From contig NZ_CP067395.1 of NCBI RefSeq assembly GCF_017355525.1, positions 930,001 to 994,000 of the forward strand: DNA of 64,000 nucleotides, read 5' to 3'. Numbering within the stretch: the stretch's first letter is position 1; every line of letters starts with the position of its first letter. This stretch comes from Lysobacter enzymogenes. Lineage in GTDB: Bacteria > Pseudomonadota > Gammaproteobacteria > Xanthomonadales > Xanthomonadaceae. Below the pieces are notes generated by a model. That model was not told the DNA's origin and did no database searches. It saw nothing but the letters and a program-made list of their open reading frames with translations. The position numbers and the translations under genes are program-made. Positions 34,823-44,099 of the stretch are shown here, piece by piece.

Positions 34823-35482
34823 TCAGCCCAGGCGGATCGACAGTTCGACGTCGTCGCCGAACGGCACCGACAGGTAGCCGCTGTCGGCCGAGCGCACGCG
34901 CGCCAGATACTCCGGGCTGTAGTCGGCGTTGTCGGCGACGATCAGCGCGCCGGGCCGCAGCCGGCTTTCGACCCGGTCGAGCACTTCGCAGTAGATCGAC
35001 TTGGCGCCGTCGAGCAGCAACAGGTCGATGGCGTCGGGCAGGTCGTTGGCGAGGGTTTGCAGCGCGTCGCCTTCGCGGATCTCGACCAGATCGTCGACGC
35101 CGCCTTCGATCAGGTGCCGGCGCGCCTGGGCGACCTTGGACGGTTCGAACTCGCTGCTGATCACGCGGCCGCCGCCGTTGTCGCGCAGCGCCGCGGCCAG
35201 GTACAGGGTCGACAGCCCGAACGAGGTGCCGAACTCGACGATGGTGCGCGCGCGGGTACTGCGCGCCAGTTGGTACAGCAGCACGCCGGTTTCGCGCGAG
35301 ACCGGCAGCCACAGGTCCTTGGCGCGGCGGTAGAACTCCAGGTAGTCGGTCTTGCTGAGCATCAGCCGCTCGCGTTCTTCGCGCGAGAGTTCGGACATCG
35401 CCGGGCTTGTGGCCTGGCTGGCCTCGGCGAACAGGCGGTCGAGCAGGGGCGCGATGGGCGCGCGGGTCAGGATCGTGGTCAT
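34823..35482 (-). CDS. SAM-dependent O-methyltransferase
   Basis: 219 residues, Rossmann-fold methyltransferase. SAM-binding VEFGTSFGLSTLYLAAALRDNGGGRVISSEFEP and later DLLLLDGAKSIYCEVLDRVESRLRPGALIVADNAD match class I O-methyltransferase families. The start at 35482 has GGAG upstream. Divergent from a TetR gene and next to an efflux pump, suggesting a resistance or detoxification pair; the acceptor is unknown. Confidence 0.85.
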   Translation of the reverse strand: MTTILTRAPIAPLLDRLFAEASQATSPAMSELSREERERLMLSKTDYLEFYRRAKDLWLPVSRETGVLLYQLARSTRARTIVEFGTSFGLSTLYLAAALRDNGGGRVISSEFEPSKVAQARRHLIEGGVDDLVEIREGDALQTLANDLPDAIDLLLLDGAKSIYCEVLDRVESRLRPGALIVADNADYSPEYLARVRSADSGYLSVPFGDDVELSIRLG

Positions 35483-35552
35483 GGGGGCTCCGGTGGGCAG
35501 GTGATCGCGGCTCGTTGGCAACGCGAACGATTGATCGCGTTTCGAAAATAAT

Positions 35553-35570
35553 ATGACGGACTAGTCGCAT
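35553..35570. promoter_or_regulatory. Candidate TetR operator
   Basis: AT-rich patch with GACTAGTC (35559-35566, perfect palindrome) flanked by ATG...CAT. It is 70 bp upstream of the methyltransferase and about 310 bp upstream of the TetR gene, in a 400-bp divergent gap that otherwise holds nothing I can assign. Confidence 0.4.
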
Positions 35571-35881
35571 TGAAAATTCGCATTGGGGTTCGCGTTTCGG
35601 CGATGACCGCCGGCATCGCGCGAAGCGGCGAATTCGCAGCGGACGGGCGCCCTGGGCGGTTGGCTTTGGCGCCGATGGCCGGAAAAAGCTCAGGTTTTCA
35701 TTCGCGACTCGCCGCTGTTTCGCGGTGCGGCGGTGGCCGCAACCGCCGCGCGTGCGCAGCGGCGGCCGGGCGCGGCCGAGGCTTGAGGCCGCAGGCGGGC
35801 GCGGCTAATATGCGAACAATCCATCGCATCCGCCGATGCCTTCGTTCCGCCGCAGCGCCGGCGCCTGGACCGCATGCCGCC

Positions 35882-36514
35882 ATGACCCAACGCCGCCGCC
35901 CCCAGATCGCTTCGCGCAAGCAGCCGCAACAGGCGCGTTCGACCGAACTCGTCGCCGCCATCCTGCAAGCCGCCGTGCAGGTGTTGAGCGAGGAGGGCGC
36001 GGCCCGCTTCACCACCGCGCGCGTCGCGGAGAAGGCCGGGGTCAGCGTCGGCTCGATCTACCAGTACTTCCCGAACAAGGCCTCGATCCTGTTCCGCCTG
36101 CAAGTCGACGAATGGGAGCAGACCCAGAAGATGCTGCGCGGCCTGCTCGAAGACGCCGCCACGCCGCACCTGGAGCGCCTGCGCGCGCTGGTCCACGCGT
36201 TCCTGCGTTCGGAATGCGAGGAAGCCGAAATCCGCGTCGCGCTCAACGACGCCGCGCCGCTCTACCGCGACAGCCCGGAAGCGCGCAGGGCGCGCGCCGA
36301 AGGCGACCGCATGGTCGATGCGTTCATGCTCGAAGTCCTGCCCAAGGCGTCGGCGGCCTCGCGCGATCTCGCCGGCGAGATCGTCTTCACCACGCTGGCC
36401 ACCGTCGGCAGCAGCTTTTCCCGCACCCGCCGGACCAAGGCGGAAATCAAGGCGCAGGCCGACGGCATGGCCGACATGTTCTGCGCTTACTTGCGCGGCT
36501 TGCAGGACGCTTGA
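35882..36514 (+). CDS. TetR/AcrR-family transcriptional regulator
   Basis: 210 residues. N-terminal HTH (AILQAAVQVLSEEGAARFTTARVAEKAGVSVGSIYQYFPNKASIL, across three helices) and an all-alpha ligand domain. The chosen ATG follows the more upstream noise. Probable repressor of the divergent methyltransferase-efflux genes. Confidence 0.92.
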   Translation: MTQRRRPQIASRKQPQQARSTELVAAILQAAVQVLSEEGAARFTTARVAEKAGVSVGSIYQYFPNKASILFRLQVDEWEQTQKMLRGLLEDAATPHLERLRALVHAFLRSECEEAEIRVALNDAAPLYRDSPEARRARAEGDRMVDAFMLEVLPKASAASRDLAGEIVFTTLATVGSSFSRTRRTKAEIKAQADGMADMFCAYLRGLQDA

Positions 36515-36535
36515 CCCTGGCGCCCGCACGAAGAC

Positions 36536-36574
36536 GCCGCTCGCGCGTACCGTTTGACGGCGCGCGCGAGCGGC
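36536..36574 (+). terminator. Hairpin after the TetR gene
   Basis: 12-bp perfect stem GCCGCTCGCGCG/CGCGCGAGCGGC around a 15-base loop, 22 bp after the TetR stop. No U-run. The rest of the gap to the next gene at 36828 shows no assignable feature. Confidence 0.6.
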
Positions 36575-36827
36575 ACTAGAGTCCCGCCCGCAGCCGGCGT
36601 CACGGCTGCCGCAGGCGTTATCGTCATCCAACGCGCCCAACACCGAGAGGGCCTCAGCAGAGGGAACTCGGAGCACAAGCGCTGCGGTAACGCTTCACCA
36701 GCCCGTGTCCGGCTGCCTTCGCGAATTCGCTCGCGGCCCTGCCAAGGGCCGGGCGACGCGATGGCGCTAGCCGGCCGTCGCCGGGCGACCGCGGCCTTTT
36801 CCTCGACACTTTCGGAAAGGCACCGTC

Positions 36828-37583
36828 ATGAAAACCACTGGCAACACCCTGCTCATCACCGGCGGCAGCAGCGGCATCGGCCGCGCGCTCGCCGAAGCGT
36901 TCCACGACCGCGGCAACCGCGTCATCGTCACCGGCCGCCGCCAGGATCTGCTCGACGAGATCGCGGCGCGCCGTCCCGGCATCGTCGGCCTGCCGCTGGA
37001 ACTGGGCGACCCGGCATCGGTGGCGCGGGTCGCGGCCGAAGTCCGCGAGCGATTCCCCGAGCTCAACGCGCTGATCGCCAACGCCGGCATTTCGCGCCCG
37101 GAGGACCTCGCCGGCGACCGCTGGGACGGGCTCGATGCCGAAGCCATCGTCGCGACCAACGTCATCGGCGTGGTCCGCGCGACCGCCGCCTTCCTGCCGC
37201 TGCTCAAGGGCAAGCCGGACGCCACGATCCTGGCGACCGGCTCGGCGCTGGCGTTCGTGCCGCTGGCGAGTTTCCCGGCGTACTGCGCCAGCAAAGCCTT
37301 CCTGCATTCGTGGCTGGTGTCGCTGCGCCATCAACTGCGCAAGCTGCCGGTGGAAGTGCTGGAGCTGTCGCCGCCGTACGTGCGCACGGCGCTGACCGGC
37401 GCGCAGCAGGCCGCCGACGCCCGCGCGATGCCGCTCGACGAGTACGTCGCCCAGGTGATGCAGAAGCTCGAGCGCGGCGACCATCCGCGCGGCGAGCTGT
37501 TGCTCGACCGCGACCAGGCCCGGCGCTGGGCCGAGCGCGACGGCACCTACGACGCGCTGTTCGCAGCGATGAATCCGGGGTAA
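36828..37583 (+). CDS. Short-chain dehydrogenase/reductase (DltE-like)
   Basis: 251 residues. TGGSSGIG cofactor motif (residues 11-18), NAGIS, and YCASK with catalytic Tyr/Lys (SFPAYCASKAFLHS). It matches the DltE-like group of SDR proteins, whose substrates are mostly unknown. Ribosome site GGAAAGG precedes the ATG. Confidence 0.9.
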   Translation: MKTTGNTLLITGGSSGIGRALAEAFHDRGNRVIVTGRRQDLLDEIAARRPGIVGLPLELGDPASVARVAAEVRERFPELNALIANAGISRPEDLAGDRWDGLDAEAIVATNVIGVVRATAAFLPLLKGKPDATILATGSALAFVPLASFPAYCASKAFLHSWLVSLRHQLRKLPVEVLELSPPYVRTALTGAQQAADARAMPLDEYVAQVMQKLERGDHPRGELLLDRDQARRWAERDGTYDALFAAMNPG

Positions 37584-37778
37584 GGCGGGCGCCTGCATGG
37601 CGGCGCAGACGACCGGCCGCACGATCGCATCGGCGCGAACTGCGACGCGTGCCGCGCGTCGTGACCCGGACGCAACGATCGCTCGCGTACGCTCGCATTC
37701 GTATCGCGCGCACCGCGCTGACAACCAGATGGGGAGTCCCACCGTCCATGCGCATCGTCTCCGAACCCCGCACCGTCC

Positions 37779-39071
37779 ATGCCGTCGGTCTCTAAGGGCT
37801 CCATCGCCATCGCGGCGTTCTCCACGGTGGTGGAGTGGTACGACTTCACCTTGTACCTGTACTTCGCCACCACCTTGTCGCGGGTATTCTTCGGTTCGGC
37901 CGAGACCTCGCTGCTGGCGACGCTGGGCGCGTTCGCGATGGCGTATCTGATGCGGCCGCTCGGCGCCGTCGTGTTCGGCCGCTACGGCGACCGCCACGGC
38001 CGCCGGCGGATGATGCTGTGGTCGGTGGGCCTGATGACCGCGGCGATGCTGGCGACCGCGCTGCTGCCCACGCGCGAGGACGCGGCCTGGTCCGGCGCCG
38101 CGCTGATCGCGCTGCGCTGCGCGATGGGATTCGCCGTCGGCGGCGAATACACCGGCGTGGTCGCCTATCTGATGGAAGGCGCGCCCGCCGACCGGCGCGG
38201 GCTGGTGACGGCGCTGGCCGCCGCGGCCAGCGAAGTCGGGGCCTTGCTCGCGGTGGCGGCCGCGGCGCTGACGGTGAACCTGTTGCCGGCGCCGGAACTG
38301 GATCGCTGGGGCTGGCGCCTGCCGTTCCTGCTCGGCGCCGCCCTGGCCGCGGTGGTGTGGGTCTTGCGCAGCGCGATGGAGGAATCGCCGGAGTTCCTTC
38401 GCCAGCAGCGCCGCCACAGCGTGCCGCGGGCGCCGCTGTCGCTGGTGCTGAAACAAAACTTCGCCGGCATCGCGCGCGGTTTCGCCATCTCCGCGTTGGG
38501 CTCGGTGACTTATTACGTCGGTATCGCCTATGTGCCGTCGTTCCTGGTCGCGGTCGGCGCATCGGCCGAGGCGGCGGCGCTGAACCTGGCGGTGTGGGCG
38601 GCGCTGGCGGTGATCCTGGTGACGCCGCTGGCCGGCGTCGCCTCGGACCGTTATGGCCGCCGCCGTTCGCTGATCGCGCTGTGCCTGGGCAGCGCCTGCC
38701 TGCCGATGCTGATGTTCGGCTGGATGACCGGCGGATCGGCCGCCCACGCCTGGCTCGGCGCGGTGGCGCTGGCGGGCCTGGCCGGCGGCGTCAGCGCGGT
38801 CGGCGCGGTGACGACCGCGGAGCAGTTCGCCGGCGAAGGGCGCCTCAGCGGCCTGGCCTTGGGCGCGACCACCGCGACCGCGGTGTTCGGCGGTCTGGCG
38901 CCGGTGGCGGCGCAGTACTGGGTCGGCGCGAGCGGTTGGCCGCAAGCGCCGGGCCTGATGATCAGCCTCGTCGCACTGGCCGTGCTGCCGGTGCTGCTGC
39001 GCCTGCCGGAAACCGCGCCGCGGGTGCTCGCGCGCCTGGACGCGCTGCGTCCTCCCAGCCGTTCGCCCTGA
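37779..39071 (+). CDS. MFS transporter of the metabolite:H+ symporter (MHS) family
   Basis: 430 residues, 12 helices. FSTVVEWYDFTLYLYFATTLSRVFF and MRPLGAVVFGRYGDRHGRRRMML are signatures of the MHS group (citrate, alpha-ketoglutarate, proline/betaine carriers); GFAVGGEYTGVVAYLMEGAPADRRG adds support. Substrate not predictable. Confidence 0.9.
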   Translation: MPSVSKGSIAIAAFSTVVEWYDFTLYLYFATTLSRVFFGSAETSLLATLGAFAMAYLMRPLGAVVFGRYGDRHGRRRMMLWSVGLMTAAMLATALLPTREDAAWSGAALIALRCAMGFAVGGEYTGVVAYLMEGAPADRRGLVTALAAAASEVGALLAVAAAALTVNLLPAPELDRWGWRLPFLLGAALAAVVWVLRSAMEESPEFLRQQRRHSVPRAPLSLVLKQNFAGIARGFAISALGSVTYYVGIAYVPSFLVAVGASAEAAALNLAVWAALAVILVTPLAGVASDRYGRRRSLIALCLGSACLPMLMFGWMTGGSAAHAWLGAVALAGLAGGVSAVGAVTTAEQFAGEGRLSGLALGATTATAVFGGLAPVAAQYWVGASGWPQAPGLMISLVALAVLPVLLRLPETAPRVLARLDALRPPSRSP

Positions 39072-39137
39072 AGGCCCGCCGCAACTCGCGCGCCGCCCCT
39101 TGCCGGGCCAGCGCATCCAGCCGCCAGGCACGGGCGA

Positions 39138-39854
39138 TCACCAGGGCACGCTGCGCCCGTTGCGGTCGAGATACTCCAGCCCGGGCTTGCCGCGCTTGGA
39201 CAGCAGCGTGTCGACGATCGCCGGCACCGTTTCCTCCAGGCCGAACGGCGCGTCGGCGCCGCCGAGCGCGGTGCGGATCCAGCCGGGAGCCAACAGCAGC
39301 AACGCGCGGCCGTCGCCGCGATGGCGCGCGGCATAGCTGCGCATGTACTGGTTCAGGGCCGACTTGCTGCCGCGATAGACCTCGTGGCCGCCTTGCTCGT
39401 TGTTGCCGATGCTGCCTTGCCCGGACGACATGATGCCGATCAGGCCGTTGCCCGCGACCAAGGTCTGCAAGGCCTCGATCGTGCGCATCGGGCCGAGCGC
39501 GTTGGTGACCATGACGCTTACGAATTCGTCGGTCGACACCTCGGCGATGGTCTGGTCCTGATCGCGGTTGGCGGTTCCGGCGTTGACGAACAGGATATCG
39601 AAACGTTGCCCGGACAGGCGCTGTGCGAGCGCCGCGATCTGTTGCGGCTCGGCGATGTCCAGCCGCTCGATGTCGACGCGCCCGGGGTACCGGTCCGCGA
39701 GCTCGTGCAGCCCGGTAGCGGCGCCGTCGCGGACCGTGCCGACGACGTCCCAGCCGCGGCCCAGAAGTTCCGCGGCCATCGCATGTCCCAGCCCTCGCGA
39801 TGCGCCGACGAGCAGGATGCGGGGACGCGTTTCGCGGACGTCTGTGGAAGTCAT
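39138..39854 (-). CDS. Short-chain dehydrogenase/reductase
   Basis: 238 residues. VGASRGLGHAMAAELL cofactor loop, DILFVNAGTANRD, and YRGSKSALNQYMRSY as the Tyr-x3-Lys catalytic pair (GHEVYRGSK). Divergent from a LysR gene with inverted repeats between them, so likely its target. Substrate unknown. Confidence 0.9.
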   Translation of the reverse strand: MTSTDVRETRPRILLVGASRGLGHAMAAELLGRGWDVVGTVRDGAATGLHELADRYPGRVDIERLDIAEPQQIAALAQRLSGQRFDILFVNAGTANRDQDQTIAEVSTDEFVSVMVTNALGPMRTIEALQTLVAGNGLIGIMSSGQGSIGNNEQGGHEVYRGSKSALNQYMRSYAARHRGDGRALLLLAPGWIRTALGGADAPFGLEETVPAIVDTLLSKRGKPGLEYLDRNGRSVPW

Positions 39855-39907
39855 GGCGGGAGCCCTCGGTGCGATCGGATGGATCCATCCTAGGCAGCGG
39901 AAGATGG

Positions 39908-39942
39908 TTGCACCAGACGCGCCGGGTGCAATAATCGATTGC
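39908..39942. promoter_or_regulatory. Overlapping inverted repeats in the SDR/LysR divergent promoter
   Basis: TTGCACC (39908-39914) and GGTGCAA (39925-39931) form a 7-bp dyad with a 10-base spacer; GCAAT (39928-39932) and ATTGC (39938-39942) form a second dyad with 5-base spacer. The two share bases, as expected for LysR recognition and activation sites. Confidence 0.45.
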
Positions 39943-39972
39943 GTTCCATGCACAACTGACCGGAGCCCGCGC

Positions 39973-40887
39973 ATGCAGCACATCGATTTGAACCTGCTGA
40001 CGGCGCTCGACGCATTGCTCGACGAGCGCAGCGTGACCGCGGCCGCGCGCAGGCTCGGCCTGAGTCCGTCCGCGATGAGCCGCACGCTCTCGCGTCTGCG
40101 CGCGGCCACCGGCGATGCGCTGCTGGTCCAGGCCGGAAGGGCGCTGGTGCCGACGCCGTACGCGCAGGCGCTCGCCGAACGCGTGCACCGAGTCGCGAGC
40201 GACGCGCGCGATGTGCTGCAACCGGGCGGCCAGGCGCTCGACCTCAGCACGCTGGAGCGGACCTTCGCGATCCGCGCCAACGACGCCTTGGTCGACCGGA
40301 TCGGTCCCTCGTTGGTCGCCGCGATCGTTCGCGCCGCGCCGCGGGTGCGCATCCGCTTCGTTCCCAAGCTGACGAAGGACGCGGAGCCGCTGCGCGAAGG
40401 GACGATCGACCTGGAAGTCGGCGTGCTGGGCACCCAGGCGCCGGAAATGAAGACGCGGCTTGCGTTCAAGGACCGCTTCGTCGGCATTTGCCGGGCCGGG
40501 CATCCGCTGGCGCCCAAACGTTCGGCGACTGCGAAACGTTACGTCGCTTACCCGCACGTGGTGGTGTCGCGCCACCCGCCGTATACCGGGCCGGTCGACG
40601 CCGCGCTGGAAAAGCTCGGCCTGCGTCGGAGCATCCTGATGGCGGTGCCGACGTATGCCAACGCGATGCGCATCGTCGCGCACTCGGATCTGATTGGGCT
40701 GGTTCCGCATTCGAGCCTGCGCGGCGCGGCGGGGCAGGGGCTGCAAAGTTTCGAACTGCCGGTCGCCACGCGCGAGATCCAGGTGTCGCTGATCTGGCAT
40801 CCGCGCTTCCAGGCGGACGCGGCGCATCGCTGGCTGCGCGATACGGTCTGGGGCTTGTGCCAACAACTGTCGCCGACCGCTCGATGA
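39973..40887 (+). CDS. LysR-family transcriptional regulator (NodD/SyrM-like subgroup)
   Basis: 304 residues. HTH (DLNLLTALDALLDERSVTAAARRLGLSPSAMSRTLSRLRAATGD in consecutive helices) and the ligand domain with TIDLEVGVLG and SLIWHPRFQADAAHRWLRD, a pattern of the PnbR/NodD-like group. Divergently transcribed from the SDR gene it probably regulates. Confidence 0.9.
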   Translation: MQHIDLNLLTALDALLDERSVTAAARRLGLSPSAMSRTLSRLRAATGDALLVQAGRALVPTPYAQALAERVHRVASDARDVLQPGGQALDLSTLERTFAIRANDALVDRIGPSLVAAIVRAAPRVRIRFVPKLTKDAEPLREGTIDLEVGVLGTQAPEMKTRLAFKDRFVGICRAGHPLAPKRSATAKRYVAYPHVVVSRHPPYTGPVDAALEKLGLRRSILMAVPTYANAMRIVAHSDLIGLVPHSSLRGAAGQGLQSFELPVATREIQVSLIWHPRFQADAAHRWLRDTVWGLCQQLSPTAR

Positions 40888-40908
40888 CGAAATGCGCGCA
40901 CGGGCCGA

Positions 40909-41802
40909 TCACGAGCGCCGCGCGTACTCCGAAAAAGCCTCGACCAGATGATCGAACACCGCCCGGACCCGCGGCACGTCGCGCAAGTCCTCGTGCATGA
41001 CGATCCAGGTGTCGATCGGCGGGAACGGCAGCGCCGGCAGCACCTGCACCAGTTCCGGATCCTCCCGGCCCTTCGCGCAGTGAATCGCGGCGATGCCCGC
41101 GCCCGCGCGCAGCAGGGCGACCTGGGTGGGGTGATGGTCGGTGCGCAGGACGAAGCGTTCGCGGGTCAGCGCGGGGTCCAGGGCCAGCGCCGTGCGCAGG
41201 TCGTTGCCGTCGCGGTCCGGGCCGATGATGTCGTGCCCGATCAGCTCGGCCAGGGTCGTCGGCGTGCCGCGCCGCGCCAGATAATCGCGATGGGCGAAAA
41301 ATCCCAGGCCGATCGCGCCGACCTTGCGGCTGACCAGCGCGCCCTGCCTGGGCGCGTGCATGCGCACCGCGATGTCGACTTCCTGTTCGAGCAGATCCGC
41401 GCTGGCGTTGCTCGGCGCCACTTCCACGCCGACGCGCGGATGCGCGACGCGCAGGGCCGCGAGCATCGGCGGCAGCACTTCGACCGCGACCATTTCGGAC
41501 ACGCCGATGCGCACCGTGCCCGCGGCCTCGCCCGGCGGGGTCGAGGCGGCGCGGACGAAGGCCTGCGAGGCCCGCGCCATCGCCCGGGCCGGCACTGCGA
41601 GCTCGCGCGCCTGCTCGGTCGGCGCCATGCCGTTGACCGAGCGGATGAACAGCACGATGCCGAGCGCGTGTTCCAGCGACTCCAGGCGGGCGCGGACGGT
41701 CGGCTGGGCGACTTCGAGCCGCCGCGCAGCGGCGGACAGGCTGCCTTCTTCGAACACCGCCAGGAACGCGCGCTGGTTTTCCCAATCGATCTCGTAGCTC
41801 AT
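40909..41802 (-). CDS. LysR-family transcriptional regulator
   Basis: 297 residues. The HTH (NQRAFLAVFEEGSLSAAARRLEVAQPTVRARLESLEHALG) and ligand-binding domain (GTVRIGVSEMVAVEVLPPML, DIAVRMHAPRQGALVSRKVG) are intact. Divergent from the epimerase-like gene at 41896; TGAGC-T-GCTCA (41813-41823) lies in the AT-rich gap between them and could be its site. Confidence 0.9.
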   Translation of the reverse strand: MSYEIDWENQRAFLAVFEEGSLSAAARRLEVAQPTVRARLESLEHALGIVLFIRSVNGMAPTEQARELAVPARAMARASQAFVRAASTPPGEAAGTVRIGVSEMVAVEVLPPMLAALRVAHPRVGVEVAPSNASADLLEQEVDIAVRMHAPRQGALVSRKVGAIGLGFFAHRDYLARRGTPTTLAELIGHDIIGPDRDGNDLRTALALDPALTRERFVLRTDHHPTQVALLRAGAGIAAIHCAKGREDPELVQVLPALPFPPIDTWIVMHEDLRDVPRVRAVFDHLVEAFSEYARRS

Positions 41803-41895
41803 AAAAAATGTTTGAGCTGCTCACGTGTTTTAGTCAATTCCAATATAACAGCCGCGGTCGCAACCTGGACTCCCCCAGACGACAGGCGAGCTTCT

Positions 41896-42885
41896 ATGAA
41901 CAGCGAAAAGACGGCTTTGGTACTCGGCGCCAGCGGCGGTGTCGGCGGCGCGATCGCCGCGGCGCTGATCCGCGCCGGGTGGTCGGTCAAGGCCCTGGCG
42001 CGCGACCCGCGCAAGGCCGGCGACGGCTGGGCGTACGCCGCGCCGGCGCCGCAGTGGGTCCAGGGCGACGCGATGAACGCAGCGCAGGTGCGCGACGCGG
42101 CGTCCGGCGCGCAGCTGATCGTGCACGCGGTCAACCCGCCGCGTTACCTCCACTGGGAAACCACGGTGCTGCCGATGATGGCCAACACCATCGCCGCGGC
42201 CCGCGCCGCCGGCGGCGCCCGGGTGGTGCTGCCGGGCACGATCTACAACTACGACCCGACCCGGGTGTCGCTGGCCGCGCCCGACACGCCGCAGCGTCCG
42301 ACTTCGCGCAAGGGCAAGATCCGGGTCGAACTCGAGCGGATGCTGGAACGCGCCGCCGCCGAGGTGCCGAGCCTGATCGTCCGCGCCGGCGACTTTTACG
42401 GACCGGGCGCGCACACCAGTTGGTTCACCCAGGCCCTGGTGCGGCCGGGGCGGCCGGTGCGCTACCTGCTCGATCCGGCCACGGGCCCCGGCCACAGCTG
42501 GGCGTACCTGCCGGACCTGGCCGAGGCCATCGTCCGCCTCGTCGAAGCGGAGGATGCGCTGCAGCCGTTCGAGCGCGTGCACTTCGAGGGGTACTACGAC
42601 CGCGACGGACGCGGCATGGTCGATGCGCTGGGCACGGTGCTCGGACGCAGGCCGCCGCGCTGGCGCTTCCCGTGGTGGCTGATGCGCGCGCTGTCGCCGC
42701 TGGGCGGGTTCCCGCGCGAGGCGGCGGAGATCGGGCCCTACTGGCGGCATCCGATGCGGCTGGACAATCGCCGCCTGCTCGAATTGCTCGGAGCGGAACC
42801 GCGCACACCGCTGCAGGCGAGCGTAGGCGAGACTCTGTCGGCGTTGGGATGCCTGGATGCGTCGTCGCGCTGGCACGCTGCATGA
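41896..42885 (+). CDS. NAD(P)-dependent epimerase/dehydratase-like (atypical SDR) protein
   Basis: 329 residues. Begins TALVLGASGGVGGAIAAALI, an extended-SDR nucleotide motif, with VVLPGTIYNYDP and LIVRAGDFYGPGAH further in. The classic YxxxK is not clear, so it may be a non-catalytic or NmrA-like member. The divergent LysR likely controls it. Confidence 0.85.
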   Translation: MNSEKTALVLGASGGVGGAIAAALIRAGWSVKALARDPRKAGDGWAYAAPAPQWVQGDAMNAAQVRDAASGAQLIVHAVNPPRYLHWETTVLPMMANTIAAARAAGGARVVLPGTIYNYDPTRVSLAAPDTPQRPTSRKGKIRVELERMLERAAAEVPSLIVRAGDFYGPGAHTSWFTQALVRPGRPVRYLLDPATGPGHSWAYLPDLAEAIVRLVEAEDALQPFERVHFEGYYDRDGRGMVDALGTVLGRRPPRWRFPWWLMRALSPLGGFPREAAEIGPYWRHPMRLDNRRLLELLGAEPRTPLQASVGETLSALGCLDASSRWHAA

Positions 42886-43053
42886 AGCAACGCGCCGGCG
42901 CGATCATGCACATGGCCGTCGGTGCATAAACGTCTATTGGAAAACCATCGAACGTTTGCGACGCGCGGGCAGAAATCTTCCGCCCGCGCCGTTGTGCCTT
43001 GCAGCATAAAACTTCGCATCGCAGGACTTGCCACCAGGCTTCTTTCGTTTTCG

Positions 43054-43067
43054 CGCAATCGATTGCA
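43054..43067. promoter_or_regulatory. LacI-type operator upstream of the glycoside dehydrogenase operon
   Basis: CGCAATCGATTGCA: 13 of 14 bases identical to the perfect palindrome at 51914-51927, with a perfect 12-bp core GCAATCGATTGC. It sits 115 bp upstream of the first gene of the plus-strand operon, a good position for repression by the LacI protein encoded 9 kb away. Confidence 0.7.
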
Positions 43068-43181
43068 TCCAGGCGAATTTTGCGGTTTCATGCGGATAGC
43101 GAGGTTCGCGGCGGAATCGATGTCCGCTGGTTCGAAGACTCGTTCGAGCAACCTAACGGCTATCGGCTTCAGGAAGCGAAA

Positions 43182-44072
43182 ATGAGCTTTACGAACCCCA
43201 AGATCACGCGCAGGAACGCGATCCGCACCGCGGCGCTGGCCGGCCTCGGACTCGCCGCGACCGCGGTCGCTCCCGGCATGGCGATCGCCGCTGCGCCCGA
43301 CGGCAAGCTCAAGGGACGGCTGAAGCAATCGGTCTGCCGCTGGACGCTGCCGAAGCAGTCGCTCGCCGAACTCTGCCAGACGGTCAAGAGCATCGGTTTT
43401 TCCGCGATCGACCTGGTCGGCCCGGACGACTGGCCGACCTTGAAGGCGCACGGCGTATTCAGTTCGATGTGCAACGGCGCCGAGCTGGGCCTGAAGAAAG
43501 GCTTCGCCGCGACCGAGTTCCACGACCAATTGGTGGAACGCTACACCCGCCATATCGATCTGGTCGCCGATGCCGGTTACCGCAACCTCATCTGCTTTTC
43601 CGGCAACCGCAACGGCATGGACCCGCGCGAGGGACTGGCCAACGCCGAGGCCGGGATCAAGCGCATCCTCGGCCACGCCGAAAAGCGCGGCGTCGTGCTG
43701 GTGATGGAACTGCTCAATTCCCGGGTCGACCACCCCGACTACCTGTGCGACCGCTCCGCGTGGGGCGTCGAATTGTGCGAACGCATCGGGTCGGACCACT
43801 TCGGGCTGCTGTTCGACATCTACCACATGCAGATCATGGAAGGCGACATCATCGCCAGCATCCGCAAGCACCATGGGTTCTTCAAGCATTACCACACCGC
43901 GGGCGTGCCGGGCCGCAACGAGATCGGCGCGGACCAGGAACTCAACTATCCCGCGATCTGCCGCGCGATCCGCGATACCGGTTTCGACGGCTACCTGGCG
44001 CAGGAGTTCACCGCGCTGGCGCCCGATCCGGTCGCCTCGCTGCGCGAGGCGATACGCCTGTGCGACGTCTGA
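43182..44072 (+). CDS. Exported TIM-barrel sugar isomerase/epimerase (hydroxypyruvate-isomerase-like)
   Basis: 296 residues. The N-terminus carries a twin-arginine-type signal (TRRNAIRTAALAGLGLAATAVAPGMAIA), so the enzyme acts in the periplasm. The rest is an AP-endonuclease-2/xylose-isomerase-like TIM barrel (VMELLNSRVDHPDYL, LLFDIYHMQIMEGD, YHTAGVPGRNEIG, with Glu, Asp and His metal ligands). AGGA ribosome site; first gene of the dehydrogenase operon. Members of this fold in similar loci process 3-keto sugars, which is inferred here. Confidence 0.88.
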   Translation: MSFTNPKITRRNAIRTAALAGLGLAATAVAPGMAIAAAPDGKLKGRLKQSVCRWTLPKQSLAELCQTVKSIGFSAIDLVGPDDWPTLKAHGVFSSMCNGAELGLKKGFAATEFHDQLVERYTRHIDLVADAGYRNLICFSGNRNGMDPREGLANAEAGIKRILGHAEKRGVVLVMELLNSRVDHPDYLCDRSAWGVELCERIGSDHFGLLFDIYHMQIMEGDIIASIRKHHGFFKHYHTAGVPGRNEIGADQELNYPAICRAIRDTGFDGYLAQEFTALAPDPVASLREAIRLCDV

Positions 44073-44099
44073 AACCGATATCCACCTGAGGAAGTTCTC

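Noticed and set aside
39931..39943. Third LacI operator (AATCGATTGCG)
   Set aside because: The left half does not match at the right spacing, and it is better explained by the local LysR dyads.
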